DNA of 64,000 bases, taken from contig NZ_CP013259.1 of the NCBI RefSeq assembly GCF_001700895.1, positions 572,267 to 636,266 on the forward strand, written 5' to 3'. Within the stretch, counting starts at the first letter, position 1. Each line of letters opens with the position of its first letter. Positions 40,813 to 51,586 of the stretch are shown in pieces. The notes under the pieces were generated by a model. That model ran no database searches. It saw only the letters and a list, made by a program, of their open reading frames with translations, and was not told the origin of the DNA. The position numbers and the translations under genes were made by a program. The stretch is from Buchnera aphidicola (Diuraphis noxia) (GTDB lineage Bacteria; Pseudomonadota; Gammaproteobacteria; Enterobacterales; Enterobacteriaceae).

Positions 40813-42230
40813 TTATTTTACAAAGTGTGAATATTTAATGATTGGAAAATCATTAGGATAAATAATTACAGTTGCTCGAACTCCTAAAGATTTATATTTT
40901 TGAATATAATTACTATTTTGTACATTTAAATCAGATAGGTGTGTGGCAACTAATTTAATTGATCCATCATTTAAGTTGTCGATTTTATAAATATTTCGTG
41001 AGTTTTTTATTTGATATTGATCAATTTCTGGATGTTCAGAAATTAATTGAAGATAAGATTGATATAAAAATTTGGGATTTGCATATATAGAAATTATTTT
41101 TTGAGAATTGCTATCTGGTATGATTGTTTTAAAATCTTGTATCATCTTTTCACGATTATCGGGAGTAATAATTTGGTCATTTATAATAAAAAGAGATACA
41201 TTAAAATCATCCATAAAAGTCTTATTTAAATCTGAAGTCAATTTTAAGTTTTCGTAAGATTTTTGAAAATGTATGATTGCATTTTGAATATTTTTCCATG
41301 AATTTAATTTATCTGAAACTTTCCATGAATTTTTGTCAACAATAAAATTTTGCATATAAGATTCTTGAACACTTTTATTCATTCGTTTCTTAAAATTGCT
41401 ATCTATCTTTGCAAGATGTTTTCTCCCTTCTAAATCAAAATTTTCATCTAATCTTGTATAAGAACTATCTTCATTATGTGTTTTAGGAGTCACATTAAGA
41501 AGATCTGGAAAAGAACTTTCATACTGAGGATGTTGCGGATTGTTGTTTAATTTATTAACGATTTTTATTTTTCCTTGATATCGAACTTTTTCAATTATTG
41601 ATTTTATAAAAATTTTTGAAGATTCAATCATTTGATTAAGATCTTCAAGATGTTCAGATAAGGGAATCATTTTTGTAGTTTTGGAATTTGGATCTAAATC
41701 TCGATCTGAAAATAATATAGTTTTAATTTTTCCATTAAAAACTTGCATTGTCTTTTTTTTTGCAGTTTTATAAGTAGTGACTACTTTATCTTTAATAGCA
41801 TTTAAAATATCACGACTTATTCTTAAAAGATCGAAATCTATGAATTTTTTTTGAAAAGTTGTGTTTTTATTGTTTAAAACATATGATGAGGGGTTATTAG
41901 AAATTTTTTTTTCATTAAAAGTTTTACAGAAGATTTATCACTTGCATTGATAATTTTGTGAAAATTTTTGTCTACAAATAGAGAAGATTCTAAATTGTAT
42001 TTTTTATACATGTTTTTTTTTGTGTGTTGATTTAATATGTCTAATAAAATTAGAGAATTTTCACATATATTTTTCAAATTTTTTTCTATATCTTTTTGAA
42101 ATATCATTGATGATATAATTTTTTTATTTTTGTTATGTTCTGATAATTTTTTATTAGAAATTTTATAAGTATTTTGTTTTATTTCAGGTTTTTTTCTAAT
42201 TATATCCATATTAAAAAGATTATATGACAT
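40813..42230 (-). CDS. Orphan protein of about 472 residues, split at a 9-A tract
   Basis: I do not recognise a family. A first frame (42230 to 41874, 118 codons) and a second (41748 to 40813, 311 codons from its ATG) are halves of one gene: the second frame is open and protein-like 52 codons upstream of its ATG back to nine A at 41904-41912 (ISNNPSSYVLNNKNTTF..., FIDFDLLRISRDIL). One extra A joins ...KLLMKKK to ISNNPSSY, giving about 472 residues. AAGGAT precedes the first ATG by about 8-13 bases. No signal peptide or membrane segment is obvious; the N-terminal third is rich in Lys, Asn and Ser, the rest is helical and polar with a hydrophobic beta-like end (GVRATVIIYPNDFPII). It probably corresponds to one of the Buchnera-specific orphan genes reported in this gene neighbourhood. 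Confidence 0.7.
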
Positions 42231-42415
42231 AATATTTTATCCTTATTTTTGATACACTGTTTTTATAAATTGATAACAATGAAATTAACAGATTAATTTT
42301 TTTAAATAATTTTTATATATTTTTTATATATACAATATATAAAAAATTTATTAAATTATATTTTAGATATATTTTTAAAAAAGTCAATTATTAATTATGA
42401 AAAAAAAGGTAAAAC

Positions 42416-43153
42416 ATGAAAATATATTTATCATTTAAAGATAATAATAAACGATTGTATAATTTAATTAATTTATTTAATTTAAAACATGATGAAAATT
42501 GTCCTATAACTCTAATAGTAAATTCTAATTCACTCGAATTACATAATCGTAGAAATCCTAAACAAAACCCTATAAAAGTTGATTTTACATCAAAAAAAAA
42601 TATTTATAGATGTCGTTCAATTCAAAAAAATGAAATATTAGCTAAAGTTGTAGGAATAAAAAATTCTTATTATCCTATTATTTTAGATGCAACAGCAGGA
42701 TTAGGAAGCGATGCTTTTATACTTTCTTTTTTAGGTTGTCGCGTTTTTATGGTAGAACGTAATCCAATCATTGCTGCATTATTAAAAGATGGATTAGACA
42801 GAGGTTATCAAGACACAAAAATAGGAAGTTGGTTAAAAAAAAGATTACAATTAATTTTTGATGATAGTTTTCATATAATAAAATCGACTGTTTTAGAACC
42901 AGATATTATATATATAGATCCTATGTATCCTTTACGGAAAAAAACATCTTTGCCAAAAAAAAATATGCAAATTTTTAGAACATTAATAGGAAAAGATGAT
43001 GATGCTAAGAATTTATTAACTCTTTCTAGAACCGTTGCAAAAAAAAGAATTGTTGTTAAACGTCCTTATTATGCAAAACCCTTATCTAAAGATAAGATAA
43101 ATTTTGTTATTAGAGGCAAAACACATCGTTTTGATATATATCATCCTATTTAA
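42416..43153 (+). CDS. rsmJ: 16S rRNA (guanine-1516-N2)-methyltransferase
   Basis: RsmJ (YhiQ) methylates G1516 of 16S rRNA. The 245 residues (E. coli 250) have the SAM site ILDATAGLGSDAFILSFLGC, VERNPIIAALLKDGLDRGY, the catalytic-type IDPMYP and RVVVKRP-like RIVVKRPYYAKPL. Convergent with pitA, a neighbourhood shared with E. coli after loss of the genes between. Confidence 0.95.
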   Translation: MKIYLSFKDNNKRLYNLINLFNLKHDENCPITLIVNSNSLELHNRRNPKQNPIKVDFTSKKNIYRCRSIQKNEILAKVVGIKNSYYPIILDATAGLGSDAFILSFLGCRVFMVERNPIIAALLKDGLDRGYQDTKIGSWLKKRLQLIFDDSFHIIKSTVLEPDIIYIDPMYPLRKKTSLPKKNMQIFRTLIGKDDDAKNLLTLSRTVAKKRIVVKRPYYAKPLSKDKINFVIRGKTHRFDIYHPI

Positions 43154-43162
43154 AATATAAAC

Positions 43163-43191
43163 AGGAGTACATATTATTTTCACGTACCCCT
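43163..43191. terminator. Imperfect hairpin between rsmJ and pitA
   Basis: AGGAGTAC (43163-43170) and GTACCCCT (43184-43191) pair with one mismatch around a 13-base loop, between convergent genes. Weak but placed as a terminator would be. Confidence 0.4.
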
Positions 43192-43238
43192 ATTAAAACA
43201 CTAATAATTTTACAAAATTTATATTCTAAATTCATATT

Positions 43239-44702
43239 TTATATTAGAAATAACGTGATAGAATATAAAAAGCTAGATAAAATAATTGAAATAGGTAAAG
43301 TTAATAACCATGCTAAGGCGATGTTTTTAATAGTATTCATTTGAATTCCATCACCATCAATTAACATTGTGCCTGCTACTGAAGATGATAAAATATGTGT
43401 AGTAGAAACAGGTATTCCTGTATAACTTGCTAATCCAATTGAAAATGAAGCTGTTATTTGTGCTGACATAGCTTGTGCGTAAGTCATTTCTTTTTTTCCT
43501 ATCTTTTCACCAATAGTAATCACGATACGTTTCCAACCTATCATAGTTCCTATTGATAAAGATAACGCGACAATTAATATAATCCACATAGGCGCATATT
43601 CAATATTTTTTAGTATATTTTTTTTGCTTTTTATTAAAAAATTTTTATCTTTTTTATCAAGATTAATAATGTTGATTGTTTGGTCAATTACATCAGAAAT
43701 ATATAATAAAAGATGACGTAATTGCAATCTTTTTTCTCCATCTAATGTATTATAATTAGAAATATCTTGTAGTAAAAATTTAGTTTTATTTATGTTTGTA
43801 ATAATTTCATAAAAATTACATGAATTAATTATTTTTTTGTTTTCAATTTTTTGCAATGTATTTTTTGAATATGTTAAATAATATTTTTCTAATTGATGAA
43901 TTGTATTTTTTGTGCAAATTATTTCAGTTGTAGTAGAATTTAAATTTATTAAAAAAGAAGAAGGTACAATTCCTATCAAAACGAGCATTATTAATCCAAT
44001 ACCTTTTTGTCCATCATTTGCACCATGAGTATAACTGACACCGATAGATGATAAAATCAATGCTACGCGAATAAAAAATGGTGGATTTTTTTTTCCATCT
44101 ATTTTTTCACGTTCTAATGGAGTCATATGGATTTGATAAAAATTTTTATTAATATTATTAACATAGTATCGTAATAAAAAAATTAGACTACCTGCTATTA
44201 TCAATCCTATAATAGGAGAAAAAATAAGAGATAAAAACACACTTTTCATTTTAGGAATGTTAAGTGCATCAACTAAAGATGCATTTTTCATGATCGCATT
44301 TGTTATTCCGATTCCAACAATTGCTCCAATTAACGAATGTGAACTTGAGGCAGGTAAACAAAAATACCAAGTAGATAAATTCCATATTATAGCAGCTAAT
44401 AAAATCGAAAAAATCATAGCAAGTGCATTTTTTGATGTACTATTTAATAGTAAATCGTTTGGCAAAAGATGTACAATCGCATAAGCAACTGTTAAACCTC
44501 CAAGTATCACACCTAAAAAATTAAATATTCCAGACATTACGACTGCAACATTTGAAGACATTGCACGAGTATAAATTAACGTTGATACTGCATTTGCTGT
44601 ATCATGAAAACCATTTATAGCTTCATAAAATAAAACGAAAAATAAAGCTAAAAAAACGAATAAACTATGATTCAAATCAGAATAAGAAAATAAGTATAGC
44701 AT
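43239..44702 (-). CDS. pitA: Low-affinity inorganic phosphate transporter
   Basis: PitA imports phosphate with divalent metal ions using the proton gradient. The 487 residues (E. coli 499) contain the two PiT signature repeats, YEAINGFHDTANAVSTLIYTR and SHGANDGQKGIG (here THGANDGQKGIG), and about ten membrane segments with a large polar loop near residues 240-370. The ATG at 44702 (MLYLFSYSDLN) matches the E. coli start; one at 44711 adds three residues. Full length, suggesting an active transporter in a membrane with few. Confidence 0.95.
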   Translation of the reverse strand: MLYLFSYSDLNHSLFVFLALFFVLFYEAINGFHDTANAVSTLIYTRAMSSNVAVVMSGIFNFLGVILGGLTVAYAIVHLLPNDLLLNSTSKNALAMIFSILLAAIIWNLSTWYFCLPASSSHSLIGAIVGIGITNAIMKNASLVDALNIPKMKSVFLSLIFSPIIGLIIAGSLIFLLRYYVNNINKNFYQIHMTPLEREKIDGKKNPPFFIRVALILSSIGVSYTHGANDGQKGIGLIMLVLIGIVPSSFLINLNSTTTEIICTKNTIHQLEKYYLTYSKNTLQKIENKKIINSCNFYEIITNINKTKFLLQDISNYNTLDGEKRLQLRHLLLYISDVIDQTINIINLDKKDKNFLIKSKKNILKNIEYAPMWIILIVALSLSIGTMIGWKRIVITIGEKIGKKEMTYAQAMSAQITASFSIGLASYTGIPVSTTHILSSSVAGTMLIDGDGIQMNTIKNIALAWLLTLPISIILSSFLYSITLFLI

Positions 44703-44840
44703 AATCTTCAAGCCATTTTGATGAATTGAACTAAGTTTATTATCTGTAAGAAACTATATTTGAGGAAAGAAAAATATGAATTTTTGTATAAAAATGATTT
44801 TTGATACTTTTCATAAAAGAATAACATTTATTCATAGTAT

Positions 44841-46055
44841 TTAATTTTTTTTTAATTTTAAAGATAATATCACTCCTAATAATAACATTGTTGTTATAAA
44901 AATTGAAATTCCTAACCACTGTAAATGCAACCAAAAATATCCACCAACTGTACCAAATAAACTTGAACCTAAATAATAAAAAAATAAATATAAAGAAGTA
45001 GCTTGTACTTTAGCAGTTTTTGTCTGAGAACTGATCCAACTACTAGCAATAGAATGTGATGCGAAAAACCCACTAGAAAAGACTATTAAGCCTAAAATAA
45101 TTATATATAATTGATTATATTGTGTAACAAATACACCTATTAACATTAAACATAAAGACATTATTAAAACGTTTTTTCGAGAATATTTTTTTATTAAAAT
45201 TCCAGCTTTAGGAGAACTATAAACTCCAGTTAAATAAATCATAGATAATAATCCTATAGTGGATGGATAAAGAAAAAATGGTTCTAAAATTAAACGATAG
45301 CTAATATAGTTAAATATTGTAACAAAACTACCCATTAATATAAAACCTATTAAAAATAAAATACATAATTTAGGTTTTTTTAATTGTGAATAAAAACGTG
45401 TTAAAAAACTATAAAAATTAATAGAAATAGAATGAAAATTTTTAGATTCAGGTAAAAAATATAAAAACAGACAAGAAGATATAAAAGAAAATAATCCAAT
45501 AATTATTAATGAAATATTCCATGAAAATCGTTCGGATAAAAGGCTACTTAAAAGTCTTCCTGAACATCCACCTATAGTATTACCGCTGATATACAAACCC
45601 ATACAAAAAGATAAGGAATTGGGATGTATTTCTTCGCTAATATATGTCATAGCTACAGCTACAACACCACTTAGTGCTAAACCTGTTAAAGCACGAAACA
45701 AAACAATATTAGTCCAACTAGTCATCATAGAACATATTATTGTTAATATTGCTGCTATAAATAAAGAAGCAGACATAATTGATTTTCTACCTATTACATC
45801 AGACAAAGGTCCAGTAAATAACATACCAAAAGCCATCATTCCAGTGGCTGAAGATAACGACCAACTGCTTTCGGCAGGAGTGAGAGAAAATTCTTTAGAA
45901 AATACTGGCAAAATTGATTGTACACAGTATAAAATTGAAAAAGTAGAAAATCCACCTGAAAAAAGAGCCAGAATAACTTGATTAAATTTTCTTGTATTTT
46001 TTTTAATATACTGTTTTTTTTCAAATGATTCATTGTTTTCTTTTAATAAAATCAA
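44841..46055 (-). CDS. ynfM: Major facilitator superfamily transporter YnfM
   Basis: A 404-residue, 12-segment MFS protein collinear with E. coli YnfM: LFSGGFSTFSILYCVQSILPVF, LLFTGPLSDVIGRKSI (the loop 2-3 motif), TYISEEIHPNSLSFCMGLYISGN, and FASHSIASSWI. YnfM belongs to the drug/arabinose-efflux type group and its natural substrate is not established. In a genome with very few transporters it may carry a metabolite exchanged with the host; that is inference. Confidence 0.9.
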   Translation of the reverse strand: MILLKENNESFEKKQYIKKNTRKFNQVILALFSGGFSTFSILYCVQSILPVFSKEFSLTPAESSWSLSSATGMMAFGMLFTGPLSDVIGRKSIMSASLFIAAILTIICSMMTSWTNIVLFRALTGLALSGVVAVAMTYISEEIHPNSLSFCMGLYISGNTIGGCSGRLLSSLLSERFSWNISLIIIGLFSFISSCLFLYFLPESKNFHSISINFYSFLTRFYSQLKKPKLCILFLIGFILMGSFVTIFNYISYRLILEPFFLYPSTIGLLSMIYLTGVYSSPKAGILIKKYSRKNVLIMSLCLMLIGVFVTQYNQLYIIILGLIVFSSGFFASHSIASSWISSQTKTAKVQATSLYLFFYYLGSSLFGTVGGYFWLHLQWLGISIFITTMLLLGVILSLKLKKN

Positions 46056-46085
46056 AATATCACTCCTGTTTTAGAAAAAATAATT

Positions 46086-46940
46086 TTATAGATATATATA
46101 ACCATCATAAATATGTTTTGCAGGTCCTGTCATATACAGACAATGTCCAAAACCTTTCCAGGTTATAATGAGTTGTCCACCTAATAGAGTCACTTTAACG
46201 GTATTAGAAAGTAAATTTTGTGCAATACCTACCGCTACTGCAGCACATGCTCCACTACCACAAGAATAGGTTTCACCTACATCACGTTCATATACCCTTA
46301 ATTTAATATTTTTTCTATTTATAATTTCCATAAATCCTACATTAATTCCCTGAGGGAATAGAATGTTTTTTTCTATATTTTTACCAAGTATGTTGACAGG
46401 CGCATTTTTAATAGTTTGAACTTTAATAATACAATGAGGATTACCAATTGACACAAGACTACACATTAATTTTTCTTGAAAAAGCTCTATTGAAAAATTT
46501 TTATGTGAAAAATTTTTTAATAAAGTAAAATTTTTTAATTCAAAATCAGGTTTATTCATATTAACTTGAATCATATCATTAGATAAAAATTCAATAATTA
46601 AACTATTTTTTTGTGTGCTAAGAAAAATTTTTTTCTTATTAGTTAAACCTTTTAACAATAAAAACAAACCAATACATCGTGCACCATTACCACATTGTTC
46701 AACTTCACTGCCATTTGCATTAAAAATTCGATAATTAAAATCAAAAGAAGGATGATTCGATTTTTCTACAATTAAAAGTTGATCGAAACCAATCCCAGTA
46801 TTTCGATTAGATAATTTTTTTATTATACATGATGATAAAAGAAAATTTTGATTAATGCAATCAACAACCATAAAATCATTACCTAATCCATGCATTTTAG
46901 AAAAAGATAATTTTTTTTTGTTCTTATCATATGAAATCAT
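46086..46940 (-). CDS. dapF: Diaminopimelate epimerase
   Basis: DapF converts LL- to meso-diaminopimelate for peptidoglycan and for lysine, an amino acid supplied to the aphid. The 284 residues (E. coli 274; about ten extra at the start, [10 protein letters not shown]) contain both catalytic cysteines in QCGNGARC and [14 protein letters not shown]. Divergent from cyaY as in E. coli with intervening genes lost. Confidence 0.97.
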   Translation of the reverse strand: MISYDKNKKKLSFSKMHGLGNDFMVVDCINQNFLLSSCIIKKLSNRNTGIGFDQLLIVEKSNHPSFDFNYRIFNANGSEVEQCGNGARCIGLFLLLKGLTNKKKIFLSTQKNSLIIEFLSNDMIQVNMNKPDFELKNFTLLKNFSHKNFSIELFQEKLMCSLVSIGNPHCIIKVQTIKNAPVNILGKNIEKNILFPQGINVGFMEIINRKNIKLRVYERDVGETYSCGSGACAAVAVGIAQNLLSNTVKVTLLGGQLIITWKGFGHCLYMTGPAKHIYDGYIYL

Positions 46941-47106
46941 ATTCTGTCCTAATTAATAGTTTAATGTTTTAAAACCTATTTTTTATAAATCAATCCAAAT
47001 AATCATTAAAATTATAGTAAAAATAGAATTATATAAAAATATATTAATCTCATTATTTTTGTCTTTCAAATTTGTTATAATAAATATAAAAACTAAGGAA
47101 ATAATC

Positions 47107-47457
47107 ATGAAAAACACAACTACAAATAAAAAAAATAATTTTTATGTTTTATTGAACGATTTATTTCTAAAAATAGAAGATATTTTAAATTTATATGAGA
47201 ATGAAATTGATATAGACTATGAAATTCAAGATTATGTGATGACTATTACCTTTTCAAATAAAAGTTTAATTATAATCAATAAACAAGAATCACTAAAACA
47301 AATTTGGTTAGCTACGAAAATCAATGGATATCATTTTAACTACAAGGAAAATAAATGGATTTGTAATCGTACTAAAAAAAATTTTTGGGAAATATTTGAA
47401 AATGCCTTTTCTATACAATCAAATAAAAAAATTATTTTTAATCCGAAACACTTTTAA
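47107..47457 (+). CDS. cyaY: Frataxin homolog CyaY
   Basis: CyaY binds iron and modulates IscS during Fe-S assembly. From the ATG at 47107, with AAGGA 8 bases upstream, it is 116 residues (E. coli 106). The acidic iron-binding ridge ([12 protein letters not shown]) is retained, as are [22 protein letters not shown] and [11 protein letters not shown]. An upstream TTG would add 16 residues and is unlikely. Functionally linked to iscS-iscU at 57.5-59 kb. Confidence 0.95.
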   Translation: MKNTTTNKKNNFYVLLNDLFLKIEDILNLYENEIDIDYEIQDYVMTITFSNKSLIIINKQESLKQIWLATKINGYHFNYKENKWICNRTKKNFWEIFENAFSIQSNKKIIFNPKHF

Positions 47458-47556
47458 CAAAAAAATAAATTGATTATAAATATGAAAATTATAATGATTT
47501 TTCACCGGTTTTAAGGATTGTAAGAAAAAAATCATATAAAATATACTCATATTAAC

Positions 47557-48513
47557 ATGAATTGTAATATGAAAAATAAAACATTAAGAATTGCTACTAG
47601 AAAAAGTCCGTTGGCTTTACAACAAACTAAATATGTTCAAAAAAAAATACTATCTTTGTATCCAGATGTGAATATAAAATTAGTACCTATTGTCACTAAT
47701 GGAGATAACATTTTAAATAAATCTCTATCAAAAATAGGAGGAAAGGGATTATTTATAAAAGAATTAGAGATTGCTTTGCTTGAGAATAAAGCGGATATTG
47801 CAATTCATTCTATGAAAGATCTTCCAGTAAATATTACAAAGGAATTATGTTTAGTTAGCGTCTGTAAAAGAGGAAACCCATTAGACACACTAGTATCTAA
47901 TCATTATAATTCAATTAATCAATTACCCCAAGGTGCTAAAATTGGTACATCTAGTTTAAGAAGACAATGCCAACTGATTACTTATCGACCAGATTTAATT
48001 ATTTTACCCTTAAGAGGAAATATTGAAACAAGAATAGCTAAATTAGATCAAGGAAAATATGACGCAATTATTCTTGCAACTGAAGGTTTAAACAGATTAA
48101 AATTACAAAATCGAATTACTCAAATTATACCTGCTGAATTATCCCTTCCTTCATGTGGTCAAGGTGCAATCGGTATTCAATCTAGAATACACGATAAAAA
48201 AATGATATTTTTTTTATCTCGTCTTAATCATATAAACTCCTTTATTGAAATTAATGCAGAAAGAGCATTTTGTAGAAAATTGAATGCAGGATGTCATATT
48301 CCAATAGGAAGTTATGCTATTATTAAAAAAAATCAAATTTGGTTACGAGGATTAGTAGGTTCACCTAATGGTGAAACTATATTAAAAGGAGAAAAAATAG
48401 GCAGATATAATACAGGAGAAAAAATGGGATACTCACTTGCTAAAGAATTATTACAAAATGGAGCTCAAAATATTCTTAACAATATCTTTTTACAACAGTT
48501 TAATTATATATGA
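47557..48513 (+). CDS. hemC: Hydroxymethylbilane synthase (porphobilinogen deaminase)
   Basis: HemC polymerises four porphobilinogens into hydroxymethylbilane in heme synthesis. The 318 residues (E. coli 313) include [38 protein letters not shown] and the dipyrromethane-cofactor Cys in [10 protein letters not shown]. Its stop overlaps the hemD ATG (ATGA, 48510-48513). An ATG four codons downstream is an alternative start. Confidence 0.96.
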   Translation: MNCNMKNKTLRIATRKSPLALQQTKYVQKKILSLYPDVNIKLVPIVTNGDNILNKSLSKIGGKGLFIKELEIALLENKADIAIHSMKDLPVNITKELCLVSVCKRGNPLDTLVSNHYNSINQLPQGAKIGTSSLRRQCQLITYRPDLIILPLRGNIETRIAKLDQGKYDAIILATEGLNRLKLQNRITQIIPAELSLPSCGQGAIGIQSRIHDKKMIFFLSRLNHINSFIEINAERAFCRKLNAGCHIPIGSYAIIKKNQIWLRGLVGSPNGETILKGEKIGRYNTGEKMGYSLAKELLQNGAQNILNNIFLQQFNYI

Positions 48514-49264
48514 AAATATTAGTCATGAGACCTGAACGATTAGGTAAAGATTTAGTAAATAATTTAAATAAAATAGGTATAAAATCTTGGCATTTTTCTT
48601 TTTTTGATTTTGATATAAGCACTAGTTCGATGAATTTGTCTAATAAGTGCAATGAATTATATCAATCTAATATAATTGTTCTATTTTCTAAAAGATCTAT
48701 TTACTATACAAACTTATATTTAAAACATAATAATTTAAAATGGCCTGATAATGTAAAATATTTTACTATTGGTCAAAGTACTGCGCTTTTTCTTTATAAA
48801 TATGTAAAAAAAAAATATTTTTCCCTCAAGAAAAAGAAAATAGTGAGAATTTATTAAAATTATTATATAGAAATTTATTAAAAAACGATAAAATAGTGTT
48901 ATTACAAGGTGAAAATGGACGAAAATTAATACAAAGACAATTAAAAAAAAAATTTAATATTTCTCTTGTTGAATGTTATAAAAGAGTTGTAAAAAATATA
49001 GATATGCAAATAGAAGAAAAAAAATGGCGGTCGTATAAAATAAACACTTTAGTTATAACTAGTAGCGAAATTTTATACCATGTAAAAAATGTAGTGTCTA
49101 GTCTAGATAGAACGGATTGGTTATTAAAATGTAAAATTTTTGTCATAAGTATAAGATTGCTAAAAATAGCAAAATATTTAGGATGGAATGATGTCATAGT
49201 TGCAAGTTGTGCAAGTAATAATTGTTTAATAAAAAGAATAGAGGAAATTAAATATATTCATTAA
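48510..49264 (+). CDS. hemD: Uroporphyrinogen-III synthase, frameshifted in a 10-A tract
   Basis: HemD cyclises hydroxymethylbilane to uroporphyrinogen III. The frame from 48510 breaks at ten A (48806-48815) and stops at 48857; the second half continues in another frame to 49264. One extra A yields ...[20 protein letters not shown]..., aligned with E. coli ILYPQDREISEVLL, and a protein of about 251 residues (E. coli 246). Conserved pieces lie on both sides ([45 protein letters not shown]). Coupled to hemC by a 4-base overlap. If unrescued, heme synthesis would stop here. Confidence 0.87.
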
Positions 49265-49269
49265 GTTTT

Positions 49270-49346
49270 TGGTCGGCGAAAGAGGATTTGAACCTCTGAC
49301 CTACTGGTCCCAAACCAGTTGCGCTACCAAGCTGCGCTATTCGCCG
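49270..49346 (-). tRNA. tRNA-Pro (anticodon TGG)
   Basis: 77 bases with encoded CCA: acceptor CGGCGAA/TTCGCCG, anticodon TGG in GGTTTGGGACC, T-arm AGAGGTTCAAATCCTCT. Corresponds to proM of the E. coli argX-hisR-leuT-proM cluster. Confidence 0.96.
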
Positions 49347-49383
49347 TTTTTGATTATGAAAATGCTATATAATCTAGTTTTTG

Positions 49384-49457
49384 GGTGGCTAATGGGACTT
49401 GAACCCATGACCTCTGGAATCACAATCCAGAACTCTACCAACTGAGCTATAGCCACC
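49384..49457 (-). tRNA. tRNA-His (anticodon GTG)
   Basis: 74 bases including the extra 5' G typical of histidine tRNA: GGTGGCTA paired with TAGCCACC, anticodon GTG in GATTGTGATTC. CCA is not encoded. Corresponds to hisR; leuT, which follows it in E. coli, is absent. Confidence 0.96.
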
Positions 49458-49501
49458 AAAATAAAAAAATAAGTTAATGGAGATGTGATTTTTATAAACA
49501 A

Positions 49502-49575
49502 TGCGCTCGACAGGATTTGAACCTGACACCTCTACCTTCGGAGGGTAGCGCTCTATCCAAATGAGCTACGAGCGC
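49502..49575 (-). tRNA. tRNA-Arg (anticodon CCG)
   Basis: 74 bases: acceptor GCGCTCG/CGAGCGC, anticodon CCG in CCTCCGAAGG, T-arm CAGGTTCAAATCCTG. Corresponds to argX. CCA is not encoded. It decodes the rare CGG codon, so its survival in such an A+T-rich genome is notable. Confidence 0.95.
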
Positions 49576-49667
49576 AATATTAAAAAATAACAACTAGATT
49601 TTAAAATTAATTAACTCTGATGTCCAGCTTTTTTTTGTAAAAATTTAAAATAAAACATTTCAAATTT

Positions 49668-50927
49668 TCATGAACGTTTCATCATATCAAAAAATTCATC
49701 GTTAGTTTTAGTCATAGAAAGTTTGTTTAATAAAAATTCCATTGCATCGATTTCACTCATAGGATGAATAATTTTCCTTAAAATCCACATTTTTTGTAAT
49801 TCATCTGGCAAAGTTAATAATTCTTCTTTTCTAGTTCCAGAACGATTATAATCGATAGCTGGAAAAACACGTTTTTCAGCAATTTTTCTAGATAAAGGTA
49901 ATTCCATGTTCCCTGTTCCTTTAAATTCTTCGTAAATGACTTCATCCATTTTTGAACCTGTATCAACTAATGCTGTTGCAATAATTGTTAAACTCCCTCC
50001 TTCTTCTACATTACGTGCGGCCCCAAAAAAACGTTTAGGCCTATGTAAAGCATTAGCATCAACACCTCCTGTTAAAACTTTTCCTGATGCGGGTACTACT
50101 GTATTATAAGCACGTGCTAATCGAGTAATCGAATCTAATAAAATAATGACATCTTTTTTATGTTCTACTAATCTCTTTGCTTTTTCAATAACCATTTCCG
50201 CTACTTGTACATGTCTTGATGCAGGTTCATCAAAAGTAGAAGCGACTACTTCTCCTTTAACTAATCTTTGCATTTCGGTAACTTCTTCGGGCCTTTCATC
50301 AATTAATAAAACCATTAAAACACAATCTGGATGATTATAAGCGATACTTTGTGCTATATTTTGTAGTAATATTGTTTTTCCAGCTTTTGGAGGAGCTACA
50401 ATTAACCCTCTTTGTCCTCTTCCAATGGGAGATGCTAAATCTAACACTCTTGCGGTTAAATCTTCAGTAGAACCATTTCCGCGTTCCATTCTTAAACGAG
50501 AGTTCGCATGTAATGGGGTTAAATTTTCAAATAAAATTTTGCTTCTTGCATTTTCAGGTTTATCATAATTTACTGCATTAACTTTAAGTAAAGCAAAATA
50601 TCTTTCTCCTTCTTTTGGTGGTCTTATCTTTCCAGAAATAGTATCACCTGTACGTAAATTAAATCTACGTATTTGGCTAGGTGAAACATATATATCATCA
50701 GGACCAGCTAAATAAGAACTATCAGCAGATCGTAGAAAACCAAATCCATCTTGTAATATTTCTAAAACACCGTCTCCAAATATATTTTCTCCGCTTTTTG
50801 CATGTTGTTTAAGGATTGCAAAAATAATATCTTGTTTACGCATACGCGCTAAATTTTCCAACCCCATTTTTTCACCAAGAGTAATTAATTCAGAAACTGG
50901 CAGATTTTTAAGTGCGGTAAGATTCAT
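49668..50927 (-). CDS. rho: Transcription termination factor Rho
   Basis: Rho is the hexameric RNA helicase that ends transcription on untranslated RNA. 419 residues, equal to E. coli: N-terminal RNA-binding cold-shock domain (GFGFLRS within [17 protein letters not shown]), Walker [12 protein letters not shown] near residues 176-186, Walker [16 protein letters not shown], and the secondary RNA-binding Q/R-loop region [12 protein letters not shown]. Very strongly conserved. Confidence 0.98.
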   Translation of the reverse strand: MNLTALKNLPVSELITLGEKMGLENLARMRKQDIIFAILKQHAKSGENIFGDGVLEILQDGFGFLRSADSSYLAGPDDIYVSPSQIRRFNLRTGDTISGKIRPPKEGERYFALLKVNAVNYDKPENARSKILFENLTPLHANSRLRMERGNGSTEDLTARVLDLASPIGRGQRGLIVAPPKAGKTILLQNIAQSIAYNHPDCVLMVLLIDERPEEVTEMQRLVKGEVVASTFDEPASRHVQVAEMVIEKAKRLVEHKKDVIILLDSITRLARAYNTVVPASGKVLTGGVDANALHRPKRFFGAARNVEEGGSLTIIATALVDTGSKMDEVIYEEFKGTGNMELPLSRKIAEKRVFPAIDYNRSGTRKEELLTLPDELQKMWILRKIIHPMSEIDAMEFLLNKLSMTKTNDEFFDMMKRS

Positions 50928-51076
50928 AATGGTGGGTTCTTAGTAAAATCGGGGTAAATTTCAAAATAAAAGTTATTATGTAATTTCAAAATTTAATAAT
51001 ATTTTATAATAAATTTTAAATGAAATTAAATATCTTGATGCTTTTAATGTTTTATAACTAATGATTTTTGATGTTT

Positions 51077-51403
51077 TTAATGAACGTATTCATTTAAAAA
51101 TTCTTTAAGTTCTAATTTAGAAATTGCTCCTACTTTAGTTGATAGAACTTCGCTATTATGAAATAATAATAATGTTGGAATACTTCTAACAGAATATATT
51201 GGAGCCGTATTAGGATTTTTTTCTATGTTTAGTTTACCAATGATTATCTTGCTAGAATATTCTTCTGAGATTTCATTTAAAACAGATGCTAAAATTTTAC
51301 AAGGATTACACCATTCAGCCCAAAAGTCAACTAATATAAAACCTTGAGCAGTTAATACTTTTTCTTTAAAATTTTGATCAGTTAATTCAATTATTTTATT
51401 CAT
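51077..51403 (-). CDS. trxA: Thioredoxin 1 with unusual CNPC active site
   Basis: Thioredoxin reduces disulfides in ribonucleotide reductase, PAPS reductase and others. The 108 residues (E. coli 109) match throughout, including VDFWAEWC, the cis-Pro SIPTLLLF and C-terminal LKEFLNEY. The active site reads WCNPCK instead of WCGPCK: the Gly between the cysteines is Asn (codon AAT near 51303). This residue influences redox potential, so the protein's chemistry may be shifted. Confidence 0.97.
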   Translation of the reverse strand: MNKIIELTDQNFKEKVLTAQGFILVDFWAEWCNPCKILASVLNEISEEYSSKIIIGKLNIEKNPNTAPIYSVRSIPTLLLFHNSEVLSTKVGAISKLELKEFLNEYVH

Positions 51404-51586
51404 TTTTGTATTTTGCTCAGCAGTAAGAAATTTTAAATAAAATAGAATTCAAATATTTATGACGTAAAAAATATAGAACCATATTATATCATTTTTCAAG
51501 ATTTTTTAAAACTAAATTTCAAATATTTATTTAAATTTTTTTTCTAACAATTATTAAATTTTTTTTAATAATTTAATTTTCTAAAT

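Noticed and set aside
41749..41904. Treating the two orphan frames as separate genes
   Set aside because: The second frame is open and protein-like up to the A tract, with no ribosome-binding site at its first ATG.
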